Shown one piece after another: positions 35,188 through 44,598 of a DNA stretch of 64,000 nucleotides. Every line of letters begins with the position of its first letter. Positions within the stretch are counted from its first letter, which is position 1. The stretch comes from Lachnospiraceae bacterium. Lineage in GTDB: Bacteria; Bacillota; Clostridia; Lachnospirales; Lachnospiraceae. The position numbers were made by a program, and so were the translations under genes. The notes under the pieces are model-generated. The model saw only the letters and a list, made by a program, of their open reading frames with translations. It did no database searches and was not told the origin of the DNA. The stretch spans positions 1 to 64,000 of the forward strand of contig JAAWCE010000041.1 in the NCBI GenBank assembly GCA_022793065.1. The letters are read 5' to 3'.

Positions 35188-35901
35188 ATGAGAAAACAAG
35201 TGTTTATTACCGAAGAAGAAAGAACGAAATGCCAGAAGGTTGCGGATGCTTTTGCGGAGCTATATGAAGATGAAGATGTGCTGGTTATGGATGCGGGAAA
35301 CTATGGGTTCTTAAAACTACAGTATTTTAAAATCCCATTTGGATTTGAGGATGCCATTACCTTTGCTGATAGTAAAAGTTTGTTTAATGATTTGTGGACG
35401 GAATGGTTAAATACACAACTGATTCACCTGTCAAGAGGAACACCCATGGAAGACATGGATTATAGTGATATACTAAAGTGTATGCCAAAGGAAAAGCAGA
35501 AGGAGCTTTTGGACAAGCGGACCTATTTCGCGGAAAAGACAGGTATTGAAGGCATATCGGAGAGAAGCGATTTAAGGGTGCAGGATGATAGATTGATGGA
35601 AGTAAAAAAGTATGGGGGAAGAGATTGGAAACATTTCGACTGGCTCCAGGTTCGTGACAAAATTTGCAATTTGGAAGAAATACAGCGTCACGAAGAAAAG
35701 GCAATCAAAGAGTGGGACATAGGAATTACGCTTGATGGAGTAAAAGAGTATTTTCAGTGGCTTTATGACATGCGGCCGGAAAGGTATTTAAGAGTTGTAT
35801 TTTATATGGCATTGATACAGGCAGAAGTGACACGGGAAGAAGTGAGGATGTGGGAAAAATGCTCGGAAGAACTAAGGAAGACGATAAATGATTTGTTGTA
35901 A
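35188..35901 (+). CDS. Hypothetical protein, 237 aa
   Basis: Not recognised. A soluble, charged, mostly helical protein with many aromatic residues (NYGFLKLQYFKIPFGFEDAI; RDWKHFDWLQVRD). There are no membrane segments, signal peptide or metal-binding motifs. AGGGAGGACAT precedes the ATG. It stands alone between the fibre/peptide region and a degenerate leader element, and may be cargo of the tail locus or an unrelated chromosomal gene. Confidence 0.7.
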   Translation: MRKQVFITEEERTKCQKVADAFAELYEDEDVLVMDAGNYGFLKLQYFKIPFGFEDAITFADSKSLFNDLWTEWLNTQLIHLSRGTPMEDMDYSDILKCMPKEKQKELLDKRTYFAEKTGIEGISERSDLRVQDDRLMEVKKYGGRDWKHFDWLQVRDKICNLEEIQRHEEKAIKEWDIGITLDGVKEYFQWLYDMRPERYLRVVFYMALIQAEVTREEVRMWEKCSEELRKTINDLL

Positions 35902-36374
35902 ATTGCTGATATCAATATAACAGGTTTTATTTTTGAGTGAAAATAATGTTAGTATAGTAAAGCAATAGATATGTAATTAATGAAATTGAAATTGGCACAT
36001 AAAGAAAAAGATATTTCCTTTGAAGGAACGCCATTTTTGCACTTGATAGCATGTTGATAGCTTGATATAATGATAGCAACAACATTTCCAGTTAAGACAA
36101 AGCAAGAAGAAAATGAAGATGGCACTGGTCTGGTAATAAGAATGTCAGGGCGCTGAAAGGCGGATGCGGAACAAGTTCCATCAAAAAGAACCCAATAGTC
36201 CGGCTGAGAAATGTCAATGGCCGTCTGAACGAACATTCGTTGTTTGTTCAGCAAGTATGAAAACGGTCTCAAAACGAAAGGCTCAGGAAGATGGTTGGTC
36301 TATGAGCGGCAAAACAACGCTTAACTGATAAGGGGACTTAAGTGAAGAAGCGGTACTGGAAGGAGGAAGTATCA
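35902..36374. other. 473-base region with a degenerate leader element, no gene
   Basis: No supported open frame. The right half (from 36168) carries a diverged copy of the leader family, described separately. The left half is AT-rich and shows nothing recognisable. Confidence 0.5.
36168..36357 (+). repeat. Degenerate C plus A leader element before the DUF4132 gene
   Basis: The family order is still readable: GGAACAAGTTCC (36168), ATAGTCCGGCT (36196) with GAGAAATGTCAATGG, then GTCTC (36266) and finally GCGGTACTGGAAGGAGG, the counterpart of GACGGAACTGGAATAGGAGG. The C hairpin has lost one arm, and the A arms pair poorly. The position directly before a ribosome site is retained. Confidence 0.55.
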
Positions 36375-39300
36375 ATGATTGTTCATGAAAACAAGGAGGG
36401 AGAAAAGATTCAGGAGGTGGCGGAACTTCTGCAGCTTACGCCAAAGAATCTTGAATTGTTGGAAAGTTTTCTGGATATGTCTCAGCTGGAGAACCAAGAA
36501 TTGCTAAAACAGGTGGAGCATCAGGATTTTACTGTAATGGAGCTTAATTCTCAGCAGTCTGTGAATCGTATACTGGGATACTTGAAGCGAAATAACGAAG
36601 AACTGCAGAAGCGTTTTATTCGGTTTATCATGGAGGTGGGAGGGGCCACCGCCCGAAGGATATTGGTGTACTACGGATGGAACAGTGAGTTTAAATATCT
36701 GGAAACGGTGTTGTCACCTTTGCAGGCTACGACGCTGTATGCGGATTGGGTTGCATGGAATGCATCTGCCCAATGCGCTTCGTCAATTGCTCCTTTGATA
36801 GAACAGGGGCAAAAGGATCCTGAAATATTTCCGCGGATACGGGAATTGTGTTATGACGAGGATGCTTGTAATACCGAGATGTTTTTGGCCGGAATGTATT
36901 TACATTGTGTCAAACCTTTGGAAGAATCCAGAAGTTTGTTATATGTTCCCCTGGAGGAAAGCGGGAACAGTGCAGATGGAGGGGAGGAAGCTAAAGTAAA
37001 AGACGGCAGAGCAGAAGGAAATCCGGATCGCATTCGGGAAATGAGGGATTATTTGGCGGCGCGTTTGAGAGGAAATGCCGCAGGCTTGTTTGTGGCGGCA
37101 GACGAGCCAAAGGATGAGGATGAAGAAAAGCTAAAGGAGTTTATTCTCAATTCTGATCCTGGGGAAACATTTCCCTATGAAATCAGGGCATTGATTTCAG
37201 GGCGGTCCAGACACGGATATCGAATGGTTTTTTTGCCCTTTCTGGCATTTTTGGCGGTAGAACATTCCAATCAGTTTATCTCTTTGATTCGTCTGGCTGT
37301 GGCCATAGACAGTGAGGCAGTACCAAACGGTCCTTTGGATGTGTTTCAAAAGGCAGGAGACCAGTGGTTCCATAACCACATTCTCCCTTTGGAACAGTTT
37401 TTGTGGATTTCCGATGAGGCGTATATGCGTTGGGGGATTCTGCGGAAGGAAAAAGAAGTATGCCAGAGAATGATGGTAAAGGCGCCTGAAACGATTCATG
37501 AAGTGATAAAAAATCTTTCCGCGAAGGACTTTGGTTATCTGGTGGCCCAGGTGAAGACAGGCAATCCCAAGCTTTATGAAGAGGTGGGAGAAGCGCTGAG
37601 GAAGAATTATCTCAAAATCGCGGCGGCAGAAGACGTCAAGGGGTATGAACCGTCAGGGGATAAGGCTATGGATTACCTTATGGGTGTGATTGAAATACAG
37701 GACATTCTGCCGTATGTAGAGCAATGGCGGGAATTATATTTTTATGACGGGCAGAAGAATGATAGAATTCACGAATTTCTGGACTATGGAGAGGAGCAGT
37801 TGTACCGGCGTTCTTTGGTATTAGAATGTCTTCGTTTGAGGGATGGCTATTTTCGGAGGTACTGGGTGTCTGCAAAGTTGGAGCGTGAAGGCGTGAGCGT
37901 TTCCGGCAATAAAAATCTGGATCGAAGACAGATAGAGGGGATTCTGAATTTATTTGAGGAAGAACAGGTACCGGCACAATATCAGATAGAATACTTTGGG
38001 CAAGTGTATGAGAGTTATTATAATGCGAGCGTTTTTGAGCCCGGCAGCGCCAGCCAGATTTGTGTGCTTGCGTTAAAGGAACTTCGCGGAGAATGGCATC
38101 AGGAATGGGAAGAAGCTTCTTACAGTAGATTTCTGCCGGCACGTATTCTGGCATATCGAGTGATGGGTGAGCGGGGAGAGGAATACAAAAACCGACTGCT
38201 TGCCTGTAGCGCAGAAAACGCGAAGCAGGCAAGGGATTTCCTCCGGGCAATCTATACCAATCATCCGGAATGGGAAGCGGATATTTTGGAAATGTTAAAA
38301 GCTGGCAAGAGCAACATGCGGGAGATGGCAGCGGAAGTGCTTCAGAATTGGGGGGCGGAGCAGTATAGAGAGCCGCTGTCTCAGGCTTTGGAAGCGGAGA
38401 AGGCGAAGAAAGTAAAGACATTGCTGCAGGAGATTTTGAATCCTGGGCAACAGACGGGGGGAGGCGCCAATAGCGGAGACGGTCAGGAAAATACAGGGCG
38501 GGAACGGACTCTGGATGAAATTGTGAAAGACATTTTGATGGGCGGACGAAAGCGAAAACTGGCCTGGCTTTTTCAGGAAAAAATGGTTGGAGTACATAAA
38601 TTAAATGGGGAAGAGGCTTCGGAGGATTATATGGCTGCGCTCCTTGTAAGCTATGCGGATATGAGCATGTTGGGAGTAAACGCGGAAGCGTCGCGGCTTG
38701 CGGCTGAATTGGTGCCAGGGGAACTGGCAGCTTATGTGAGTGAGATTTATAATCGTTGGATGGAAGACGGTGCGGAAGCGAAGCGAAAGTGGGTCCTTTA
38801 TGCGGCGTCCATTCACGGCGGAGAAAAAATTGTACCTGTTTTATATGCGCAGATTCAGGAATGGCCGAAACACTCCCGTGGGGCTATGGCTGCGGAGGCA
38901 GTAAAGGCGTTGGCTTTGAATGGCACTGCAACCGCACTTTTGCAGGTGGACCAGATTGCACGTAAGTTTAAATTCCGCCAGGTAAAGGCTGCCGCTGGCG
39001 ATGCCCTTGCATATGCCGCCGAACAGCTTGGTATATCTAAATTGGAGCTGGAAGACCGAATAGTTCCCAATTTAGGGTTTGATGAAGGGATGGAGCGGAT
39101 ATTTGATTATGGAAAAAGGCAGTTTAAAGTTCTTTTGACGCCGACGCTTTCCCTGGAGGTGTATGATGCCAACGGAAAGGCGCTAAAAAATCTTCCATCT
39201 CCTGGCAAGACGGATGATCCGGAGTTGTCAAAGGCGGCAAATGAGGCATGGAAACTTCTGAAAAAGCAGTTAAAAACAGTGGTTGCAAACCAGAAGATTC

Positions 39301-40028
39301 GTCTGGAGCAGGCAATGCGTATTGAGAGACGCTGGGACAAAGAGAAATGGTGCCAGTTGTTTGTGAAAAACCCTGTAATGCACCAGTTTGCCATAGGGCT
39401 TGTATGGGGCGTCTATCAGGAGGGCGCTTTGGCGGAGACATTTCGATATATGGAAGACGGCACTTTCAATACCGCAGAGGAAGAGGAATATGAATTGCCC
39501 GAAGTATGCAGTATTGGATTGGTACATCCCATTGAGCTTTCAGAAGAAATATTAGGTACATGGAAAGAGCAATTGTCGGATTATGAAATTGTGCAGCCCA
39601 TAGAACAGATGGAACGGCCTGTTTATCGTGTCACAGAGGAAGAAAAAGAGGCTACGGATTTAATCCGCTTTGGCGGTATGGTTTTGAACGGGCTGTCCCT
39701 GTCCGGCAAGCTTCAGGACATGGGATGGTATAGGGGGGAAGTGCTGGACGGAGGATGTTATTATACGTTCTACCGGGAAGACCAGGATAAGGGAGTGGAA
39801 TTATCTTTTTCCGGGTGTTATGTGGGGGACGAGAATGACATGGTTACGGTGTATGAGGCATTTTTCTATCAGCCTGGAGTAACGGAAAAAGTGGGCTGGA
39901 CCAATCAGCCTGTGAAGCAGAAGCTAAGAGATGTGGAGCAGCGCTATTTTAGCGAAGTGGTGTTGCAGATCACCAAAGCAACCGCATCTTCTGAAAAGCG
40001 GCTGCCTTATCCGGATTGTAAGAAATAA
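36375..40028 (+). CDS. Large DUF4132 protein with HEAT-like repeats
   Basis: About 1217 residues, cytoplasmic, no signal peptide. The middle (about 550-900) looks like helical HEAT-type repeats (LKAGKSNMREMAAEVLQNWG; RGAMAAEAVKALALNGTATA). The C-terminal ~200 residues form the DUF4132 domain (LIRFGGMVLNGLSLSGKLQD; GWYRGEVLDGGCYYTFYRED). Such proteins (relatives of E. coli MolR/YehI) have no settled function; some family members are linked to WGR-domain or defence-like loci. Start at 36375 follows AGGAGG by eight bases; a GTG at 36342 lies in the leader repeat. Confidence 0.85.
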   Translation: MIVHENKEGEKIQEVAELLQLTPKNLELLESFLDMSQLENQELLKQVEHQDFTVMELNSQQSVNRILGYLKRNNEELQKRFIRFIMEVGGATARRILVYYGWNSEFKYLETVLSPLQATTLYADWVAWNASAQCASSIAPLIEQGQKDPEIFPRIRELCYDEDACNTEMFLAGMYLHCVKPLEESRSLLYVPLEESGNSADGGEEAKVKDGRAEGNPDRIREMRDYLAARLRGNAAGLFVAADEPKDEDEEKLKEFILNSDPGETFPYEIRALISGRSRHGYRMVFLPFLAFLAVEHSNQFISLIRLAVAIDSEAVPNGPLDVFQKAGDQWFHNHILPLEQFLWISDEAYMRWGILRKEKEVCQRMMVKAPETIHEVIKNLSAKDFGYLVAQVKTGNPKLYEEVGEALRKNYLKIAAAEDVKGYEPSGDKAMDYLMGVIEIQDILPYVEQWRELYFYDGQKNDRIHEFLDYGEEQLYRRSLVLECLRLRDGYFRRYWVSAKLEREGVSVSGNKNLDRRQIEGILNLFEEEQVPAQYQIEYFGQVYESYYNASVFEPGSASQICVLALKELRGEWHQEWEEASYSRFLPARILAYRVMGERGEEYKNRLLACSAENAKQARDFLRAIYTNHPEWEADILEMLKAGKSNMREMAAEVLQNWGAEQYREPLSQALEAEKAKKVKTLLQEILNPGQQTGGGANSGDGQENTGRERTLDEIVKDILMGGRKRKLAWLFQEKMVGVHKLNGEEASEDYMAALLVSYADMSMLGVNAEASRLAAELVPGELAAYVSEIYNRWMEDGAEAKRKWVLYAASIHGGEKIVPVLYAQIQEWPKHSRGAMAAEAVKALALNGTATALLQVDQIARKFKFRQVKAAAGDALAYAAEQLGISKLELEDRIVPNLGFDEGMERIFDYGKRQFKVLLTPTLSLEVYDANGKALKNLPSPGKTDDPELSKAANEAWKLLKKQLKTVVANQKIRLEQAMRIERRWDKEKWCQLFVKNPVMHQFAIGLVWGVYQEGALAETFRYMEDGTFNTAEEEEYELPEVCSIGLVHPIELSEEILGTWKEQLSDYEIVQPIEQMERPVYRVTEEEKEATDLIRFGGMVLNGLSLSGKLQDMGWYRGEVLDGGCYYTFYREDQDKGVELSFSGCYVGDENDMVTVYEAFFYQPGVTEKVGWTNQPVKQKLRDVEQRYFSEVVLQITKATASSEKRLPYPDCKK

Positions 40029-40182
40029 GAAAGGGTTGGGCTGATTTTTTACTGTTATATTAATTTTCTATCTTGTTGCCGGAAGCGGTCGTCATATGAG
40101 AAAGCGTGTAAAGAGATTCTTATATGATGATCGTCTTCTGGAATAAGTAAAATATATGGCAAAAAAATTCTGCATTTTTCTC

Positions 40183-40211
40183 TTGACAAAAAAGGAGTTA
40201 TATTATATACT
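40183..40211 (+). promoter_or_regulatory. Promoter of tRNA-Gly (GCC)
   Basis: TTGACA (40183-40188), a 17-base spacer, and TATACT (40206-40211), 58 bases before the tRNA. Confidence 0.8.
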
Positions 40212-40269
40212 AATAAAGTCCGATGCAGAGAGAACAATGAAATGAGAATTGGACATTGATAGTTTTTAT

Positions 40270-40342
40270 GCGATAGTGGCTCAGTTGGTAGAGCGCCACC
40301 TTGCCAAGGTGGAAACCGCGGGTTCGAGTCCCGTCTATCGCT
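40270..40342 (+). tRNA. tRNA-Gly (GCC)
   Basis: 73 bases with acceptor GCGATAG/CTATCGC, anticodon GCC at 40303-40305 in CCACC-TTGCCAA-GGTGG, and T-loop GGTTCGAGTCC. CCA is not encoded. Confidence 0.96.
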
Positions 40343-40380
40343 TTTTTTGTGTCTTAAGTGAGGCTGCAGGGTTAGAAATG

Positions 40381-40424
40381 AAAAGGTAATCAAGCACATT
40401 GACAATGTGGTGATTACCTTTTTT
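40381..40424 (+). terminator. Terminator after tRNA-Gly (GCC)
   Basis: AAGGTAATCA (40383-40392) pairs with TGATTACCTT (40411-40420), with an inner CACATT/AATGTG stem, and runs into six T residues. Confidence 0.9.
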
Positions 40425-40469
40425 GTTCCCAAAAACTAAGTTGACTTGCTTTTATTTATGCACGTTTTT

Positions 40470-41921
40470 CTATGGACTTTTGGGCTTTCCGCGATTCCAT
40501 ATTTTGGAGGGCTGCGCCTTCGGGGTAGGGCTGCGGAAGAGAAGACGGCTCAGGGCTTTGGCGTTGAATGGGAACAGGGGCCAAAAATAGCTGAAGCCGC
40601 CAAAGGTGGGGGTGGTTGCCATGGAGAAAAGAACCAGCGCCAGGCTGAATAGGAATCCTGGAAGACCCAAACATCCTGTTGCAATAAGGAATAAAATACG
40701 GTAAAGACGAAGGGCGTCGCTGAAATCCGTGTTTGTTATGGACAGAGATGCAAGCAGGGTGATTGCCGCATAAAATAATACTTCCACGGATGCCCAATTG
40801 AGACTTACCGCAATATCACCGATGAGCAATCCTCCCACAATGGACAGGGAACCGGAAAATTTTCCGGAACTTATGGAAGAAGAATTTTTGAACAAATCCA
40901 ATAGAAATTCTACCCCCAACACATAAAAGAAGAGACGCTGCGGCGTCATGGTATTGTCGGAAAGCAGTCCCCATTTTTGGGAAAATTCCGGGTAATAGGC
41001 GCAGGCAAGCAAAAATAGCGGCATCAAAAGCAGGCTCACGGGTATGCAAAAGAAGCGGACCAGCCGCAAGTAGGTGCCTACGGAGGGACTTTTATAATAA
41101 TCCTCCGGACTTTGGGTAAATTGGAATATGGTACAGGGAAGGACTAGAACCTGAGGGGAGTTGTCCACCAGAACCAAAATGTGCCCTTCTAATAAATAGC
41201 TGCACGCCACATCGGGCCGCTCGGTCATCAATATACTGGGAAGAGGATTCCACCAGCGTTTGTGGAGCAACAATTCTTCTAAACTTTTGGCGCCCATGGT
41301 CAGAGAGGTAGCTTGTAAAGAGGACAATGTATGAGAAAGTTTTTCTAATAATTCATGGTTTACGGAACCTTCCAGATAGGCCACGGCCACATCCGTTTTG
41401 CTTGCCGTTCCCACGGAATGCATAGCGAAACATAGGTCAGCGGAACGCACCCGGCGCCTGATTAAATTAGCGTTGAACAGAAGTGTCTCTACAAAACCGT
41501 CTCTGGAGCCTTTTGTGACTCGTTCCAGATCAGGTTCCGCAATGCCTCTGGCAGGATAGGTGCGCACGTCGATAAGGATTGCCTGGGCAAAACCGTCAAT
41601 CATCAATACGGAGGGGCCGCTGAGCAGATTGCGAATAATATCGTCCCAGGTATCGGATAGAGAGGTTTGGGCATATCCTATTTTGCCGTTCATATATTGT
41701 ACAATATCTTCCACACATCCGTTTTCCACATACATAGGATTTTGCAGGTCGGAAAATATTTGCTGTAAAATGTCCGTTTTGCAGAAACCGTTGATTCCCA
41801 GGAAATAAGCGCCTGTTTTTCCCAAGTACAAGCGTCTTGTCATTAAGTCAAAACTGGAGCCAATGGGCAGAACGGATTCTATATATTGAATGTTTTCTTC
41901 TAAAACCGTAGAGAGGGCCAT
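40470..41921 (-). CDS. GerA-family spore membrane protein (SpoVAF-like)
   Basis: About 483 residues with a large N-terminal soluble half and five or so membrane helices at the C-terminal end. The stretch DVRTYPARGIAEPDLERVTK, then GSRDGFVETLLFNANLIRRR, is typical of the GerA A-subunit superfamily and closest, from memory, to SpoVAF. SpoVAF sits with the SpoVA dipicolinate channel in the spore inner membrane and aids germination. The ATG at 41921 has GGAAG upstream; a TTG at 42005 would add 28 residues without a ribosome site. A single-subunit gene without B and C partners nearby also fits SpoVAF. Confidence 0.82.
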   Translation of the reverse strand: MALSTVLEENIQYIESVLPIGSSFDLMTRRLYLGKTGAYFLGINGFCKTDILQQIFSDLQNPMYVENGCVEDIVQYMNGKIGYAQTSLSDTWDDIIRNLLSGPSVLMIDGFAQAILIDVRTYPARGIAEPDLERVTKGSRDGFVETLLFNANLIRRRVRSADLCFAMHSVGTASKTDVAVAYLEGSVNHELLEKLSHTLSSLQATSLTMGAKSLEELLLHKRWWNPLPSILMTERPDVACSYLLEGHILVLVDNSPQVLVLPCTIFQFTQSPEDYYKSPSVGTYLRLVRFFCIPVSLLLMPLFLLACAYYPEFSQKWGLLSDNTMTPQRLFFYVLGVEFLLDLFKNSSSISSGKFSGSLSIVGGLLIGDIAVSLNWASVEVLFYAAITLLASLSITNTDFSDALRLYRILFLIATGCLGLPGFLFSLALVLFSMATTPTFGGFSYFWPLFPFNAKALSRLLFRSPTPKAQPSKIWNRGKPKSP

Positions 41922-42133
41922 ACTTTCTTCCAATGCCTTTCTGCAACATTGAGCTGGGTTATATAAGTAAATTTGGGGTAACAGCTCGGATATATTGTTC
42001 CACAAGGCATTGATTTTATACCATACTTTGATTTATAGATTTTGTTATGGAGGAAATACAGAATATGAATTGTGATGAAGCCATTAGAATGTTATGTAGG
42101 CGAAACAGGTAAAATCCTATTTCGCATAGAAAA

Positions 42134-42847
42134 TTATAAAAAGAGCTGTACGATTCCAAGACCTATAAGCAATGCCCCCGATATTGGGTCCGCAGCGCGT
42201 CCGGCAAAACGGAGAACTGGATTCTGCCCCAGACGGTTGCCGGAAAACAGAAAAAGTACGGAGCAGACCATAGTGCTGACGGCAGTGGGAAGAAGGGTCA
42301 GACCAGCAAGGCTGGCGCTTAAACCGGCACTTAAATTATTTAAGGACAATGTAAGGCTCAGGGCAAATACTTCTGCCAACTTTAACTGCGAGGCAGCCGC
42401 CTTTTCCGGTTGGATGGTTTCTCCTTCCGGAGTATTTTCTTTTTCAAGGGAAGTTTGCACCCCATAAATGGGGGCGGCGGTGGTGTTATTGTTATTTGCA
42501 GAAAGACTTTCTTTGGCTGAGGCAGTTGTTATTTCATGGGATAAGCCGGTTTTTGAAGAAGCGTTCAGGCGGTGTTCCTGTAAAAAGGCAATCAGCCATT
42601 TGATGATATAGTATAACCCTAAGAGGATTAAAATCAGGCTTCCGGCGCAGCCCCGGATTGCGCTGGGGAGGAAAGGAATCAATCGATGCCCCAGGCTTAC
42701 GGAAAGGCAGGTGCCTAAAAGTGTAACCAGGCTTATGACCAGATTTTGCCAAAATCTGATGCGGACATGCCGGATGCCATAGCTGACGCCTACCAGTAAA
42801 GCATCCAGACTGGCAGATATGCCAAACAGGAGAGATGAAATCAACAT
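42134..42847 (-). CDS. Sporulation membrane protein YtaF-like (MntP fold)
   Basis: About 237 residues with two blocks of three membrane helices separated by a long polar loop (about 100-150). The first block starts LFGISASLDALLVGVSYGIR, matching YtaF and the related manganese exporter MntP. The second repeat carries FALSLTLSLNNLSAGLSASL. AGGAG lies nine bases before the ATG at 42847. Being next to a SpoVAF-like gene favours a sporulation role over manganese export. Confidence 0.82.
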   Translation of the reverse strand: MLISSLLFGISASLDALLVGVSYGIRHVRIRFWQNLVISLVTLLGTCLSVSLGHRLIPFLPSAIRGCAGSLILILLGLYYIIKWLIAFLQEHRLNASSKTGLSHEITTASAKESLSANNNNTTAAPIYGVQTSLEKENTPEGETIQPEKAAASQLKLAEVFALSLTLSLNNLSAGLSASLAGLTLLPTAVSTMVCSVLFLFSGNRLGQNPVLRFAGRAADPISGALLIGLGIVQLFL

Positions 42848-43013
42848 AGGGGTTTCTCCTGTAATATTTTTTATTACTATATTCTCAGAAAGAAAAAAGG
42901 GTGATATAATAAAGGGAATCCGGCGAAAAGGCGGGGGAAATAACCTGGTAAAGAACAAGGATCGTTTTCGGTATAGGTGTTGATGGGCCGTTAAGGCAGA
43001 AAAGGGGGCAGAT

Positions 43014-43817
43014 ATGAGATTTGTGTATCCGCAGGGAAAAAGAAAGGCATTGACTTTCAGCTATGACGACGGGCAGAATTTTGACAGGAGATTGGCCGAA
43101 TTGCTGCGCAGTCATGGAATGAAAGGTACTTTCCATTTGAATACAGGGCGGTTGGGACTGCGTCGGGGAACTGAGGTATATGTGAGCAGGGAGGAAATCA
43201 GCGAAATATATGCAGGACATGAGGTGGCATGTCATGGGGTGGAGCATAGAAATCTCCCCACCATTACCAGACAGCAGGTGATTTTGGAGATTCAGGAGGA
43301 CAGAAAGGTGCTGGAAGAGGTGACCGGAGAGCTGGTACAGGGGATGTCCTACGCATTTGGAAATTATAATCAGGAAATTATGGATATTGCCAGGTCATTA
43401 GGGATAAAATATTCCCGAACTGTACAGGAGACAAAGGGATTCTATCCGCCATCGGATTTTATGGCATGGCACCCTACTTGTCATCATAATAGTGGTTTAT
43501 TGGAACTTGCTGACCGCTTTATTGACGTTCCGGGATTTTATGAATTGCCCATAATGTATGTATGGGGGCATAGTTTTGAATTTGGACTTTCCGGAGATTG
43601 GAGTGTCATTGAAGCATTTGCGGACAAGATGGCTGGAAAGGAAGATATCTGGTATGCAACCAATATGGAAATATATCGTTACATACAGGCTGTCAGGCAG
43701 CAGGACTTTTCTGCAGACGGTGAAGTTATGTATAATCCTACGGCAATGAGCGTATGGATCAATGGACCTGAGGGTATTGTGGAAGTAAAACCTTTACATT
43801 CGGTGAGCGTAGTTTGA
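43014..43817 (+). CDS. Polysaccharide deacetylase (NodB domain)
   Basis: A 267-residue carbohydrate esterase family 4-type protein. Motif 1 FSYDDGQNFD holds the catalytic Asp and metal Asp. Motif 2 HGVEHRNL holds the two metal-binding His. A later YAFGNYN segment is motif 3. No signal peptide is seen, so it may act on a cytoplasmic or released sugar or amide rather than on wall glycan. GGGGGCAGAT precedes the ATG. Confidence 0.88.
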   Translation: MRFVYPQGKRKALTFSYDDGQNFDRRLAELLRSHGMKGTFHLNTGRLGLRRGTEVYVSREEISEIYAGHEVACHGVEHRNLPTITRQQVILEIQEDRKVLEEVTGELVQGMSYAFGNYNQEIMDIARSLGIKYSRTVQETKGFYPPSDFMAWHPTCHHNSGLLELADRFIDVPGFYELPIMYVWGHSFEFGLSGDWSVIEAFADKMAGKEDIWYATNMEIYRYIQAVRQQDFSADGEVMYNPTAMSVWINGPEGIVEVKPLHSVSVV

Positions 43818-43922
43818 GAAAGCAGCCAGGGAGGTAAGGAAGTGATCTTTCCCATGGTTGTGAGGAACAAATAGTACTTTACTCTGAAGTGAGAAAAAGT
43901 CATAGGGCAGAAGAGGTTTAAT

Positions 43923-44483
43923 ATGACAGCAGAAATGACAATGATTGGAGAGGAAGCATACGGGGCTGCAAAAGAGTTGTTGGAAGTGGCTGGATTAGAG
44001 CCGGGGGAATTGCTGGTAGTGGGGTGTTCTACCAGTGAAGTTGCAGGAGCGGGTATTGGTACTTTTTCCAGTCCTGAGTTGGCGGAGGTGGTCTTTGGAG
44101 GAATTTATCAGGCGACCCAGGAGGCAGACGTCTATCTTGCGGCACAGTGCTGTGAACATTTAAACAGGGCGTTGATTCTGGAAAAAGAAGCAGCGCAGCG
44201 TTATGGGTATGAAGTGGTAAATGTAATGCCGCAGCCAAAAGCCGGAGGATCTTTTGCCACGGCAGCCTATAAGGCTTTTGAAAATCCGGTGGCAGTAGAG
44301 CGTATCAGAGCCCATGGGGGAATTGACATTGGGGATACGCTGATTGGGATGCACTTGCGGGATGTGGCAGTGCCGGTGAGAATTCGTATTCGGGAAATTG
44401 GAGATGCACATGTGGTCTGTGCCCGCACCAGGCCGAAATATATTGGCGGCAGTAGAGCGGTTTATGATGAAAATATGGCATAG
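43923..44483 (+). CDS. TIGR01440 family protein (YwlG-like)
   Basis: A 186-residue protein with the family stretches LVVGCSTSEVAGAGIGTFSS, AAQCCEHLNRALILEKEAA and GGIDIGDTLIGMHLRDVAVP. Conserved in Firmicutes; the structure is known but the function is not established. AGAGG precedes the ATG. It follows the deacetylase by 105 bases and converges on MurG. Confidence 0.92.
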   Translation: MTAEMTMIGEEAYGAAKELLEVAGLEPGELLVVGCSTSEVAGAGIGTFSSPELAEVVFGGIYQATQEADVYLAAQCCEHLNRALILEKEAAQRYGYEVVNVMPQPKAGGSFATAAYKAFENPVAVERIRAHGGIDIGDTLIGMHLRDVAVPVRIRIREIGDAHVVCARTRPKYIGGSRAVYDENMA

Positions 44484-44528
44484 AGCCCGGACGATGAAAG
44501 GAAAGCATATCCCATAGATAGAATGATC

Positions 44529-44577
44529 CAGGATAAACCTGTGACAGGCATGTTGGAAGCCTGTTAGGTTTATCCTG
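44529..44577. terminator. Very stable hairpin between convergent genes
   Basis: CAGGATAAACCT (44529-44540) pairs perfectly with AGGTTTATCCTG (44566-44577), with an inner ACAGGC/GCCTGT stem. No T-run, but the placement between convergent genes points to transcription ending or RNA end protection. Confidence 0.65.
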
Positions 44578-44598
44578 AATTTGGCAACGCAAACATAT

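Noticed and set aside
20726..40342. Possibility that the tail locus is bounded by tRNA-Gly genes acting as attachment sites
   Set aside because: The two tRNA-Gly genes have different anticodons and differing 3' ends; no repeated tRNA end was found near 35 kb and no integrase is present.
41922..42005. TTG-initiated N-terminal extension of the SpoVAF-like protein
   Set aside because: No ribosome site before the TTG, while an ATG 84 bases downstream has one and gives a normal family length.
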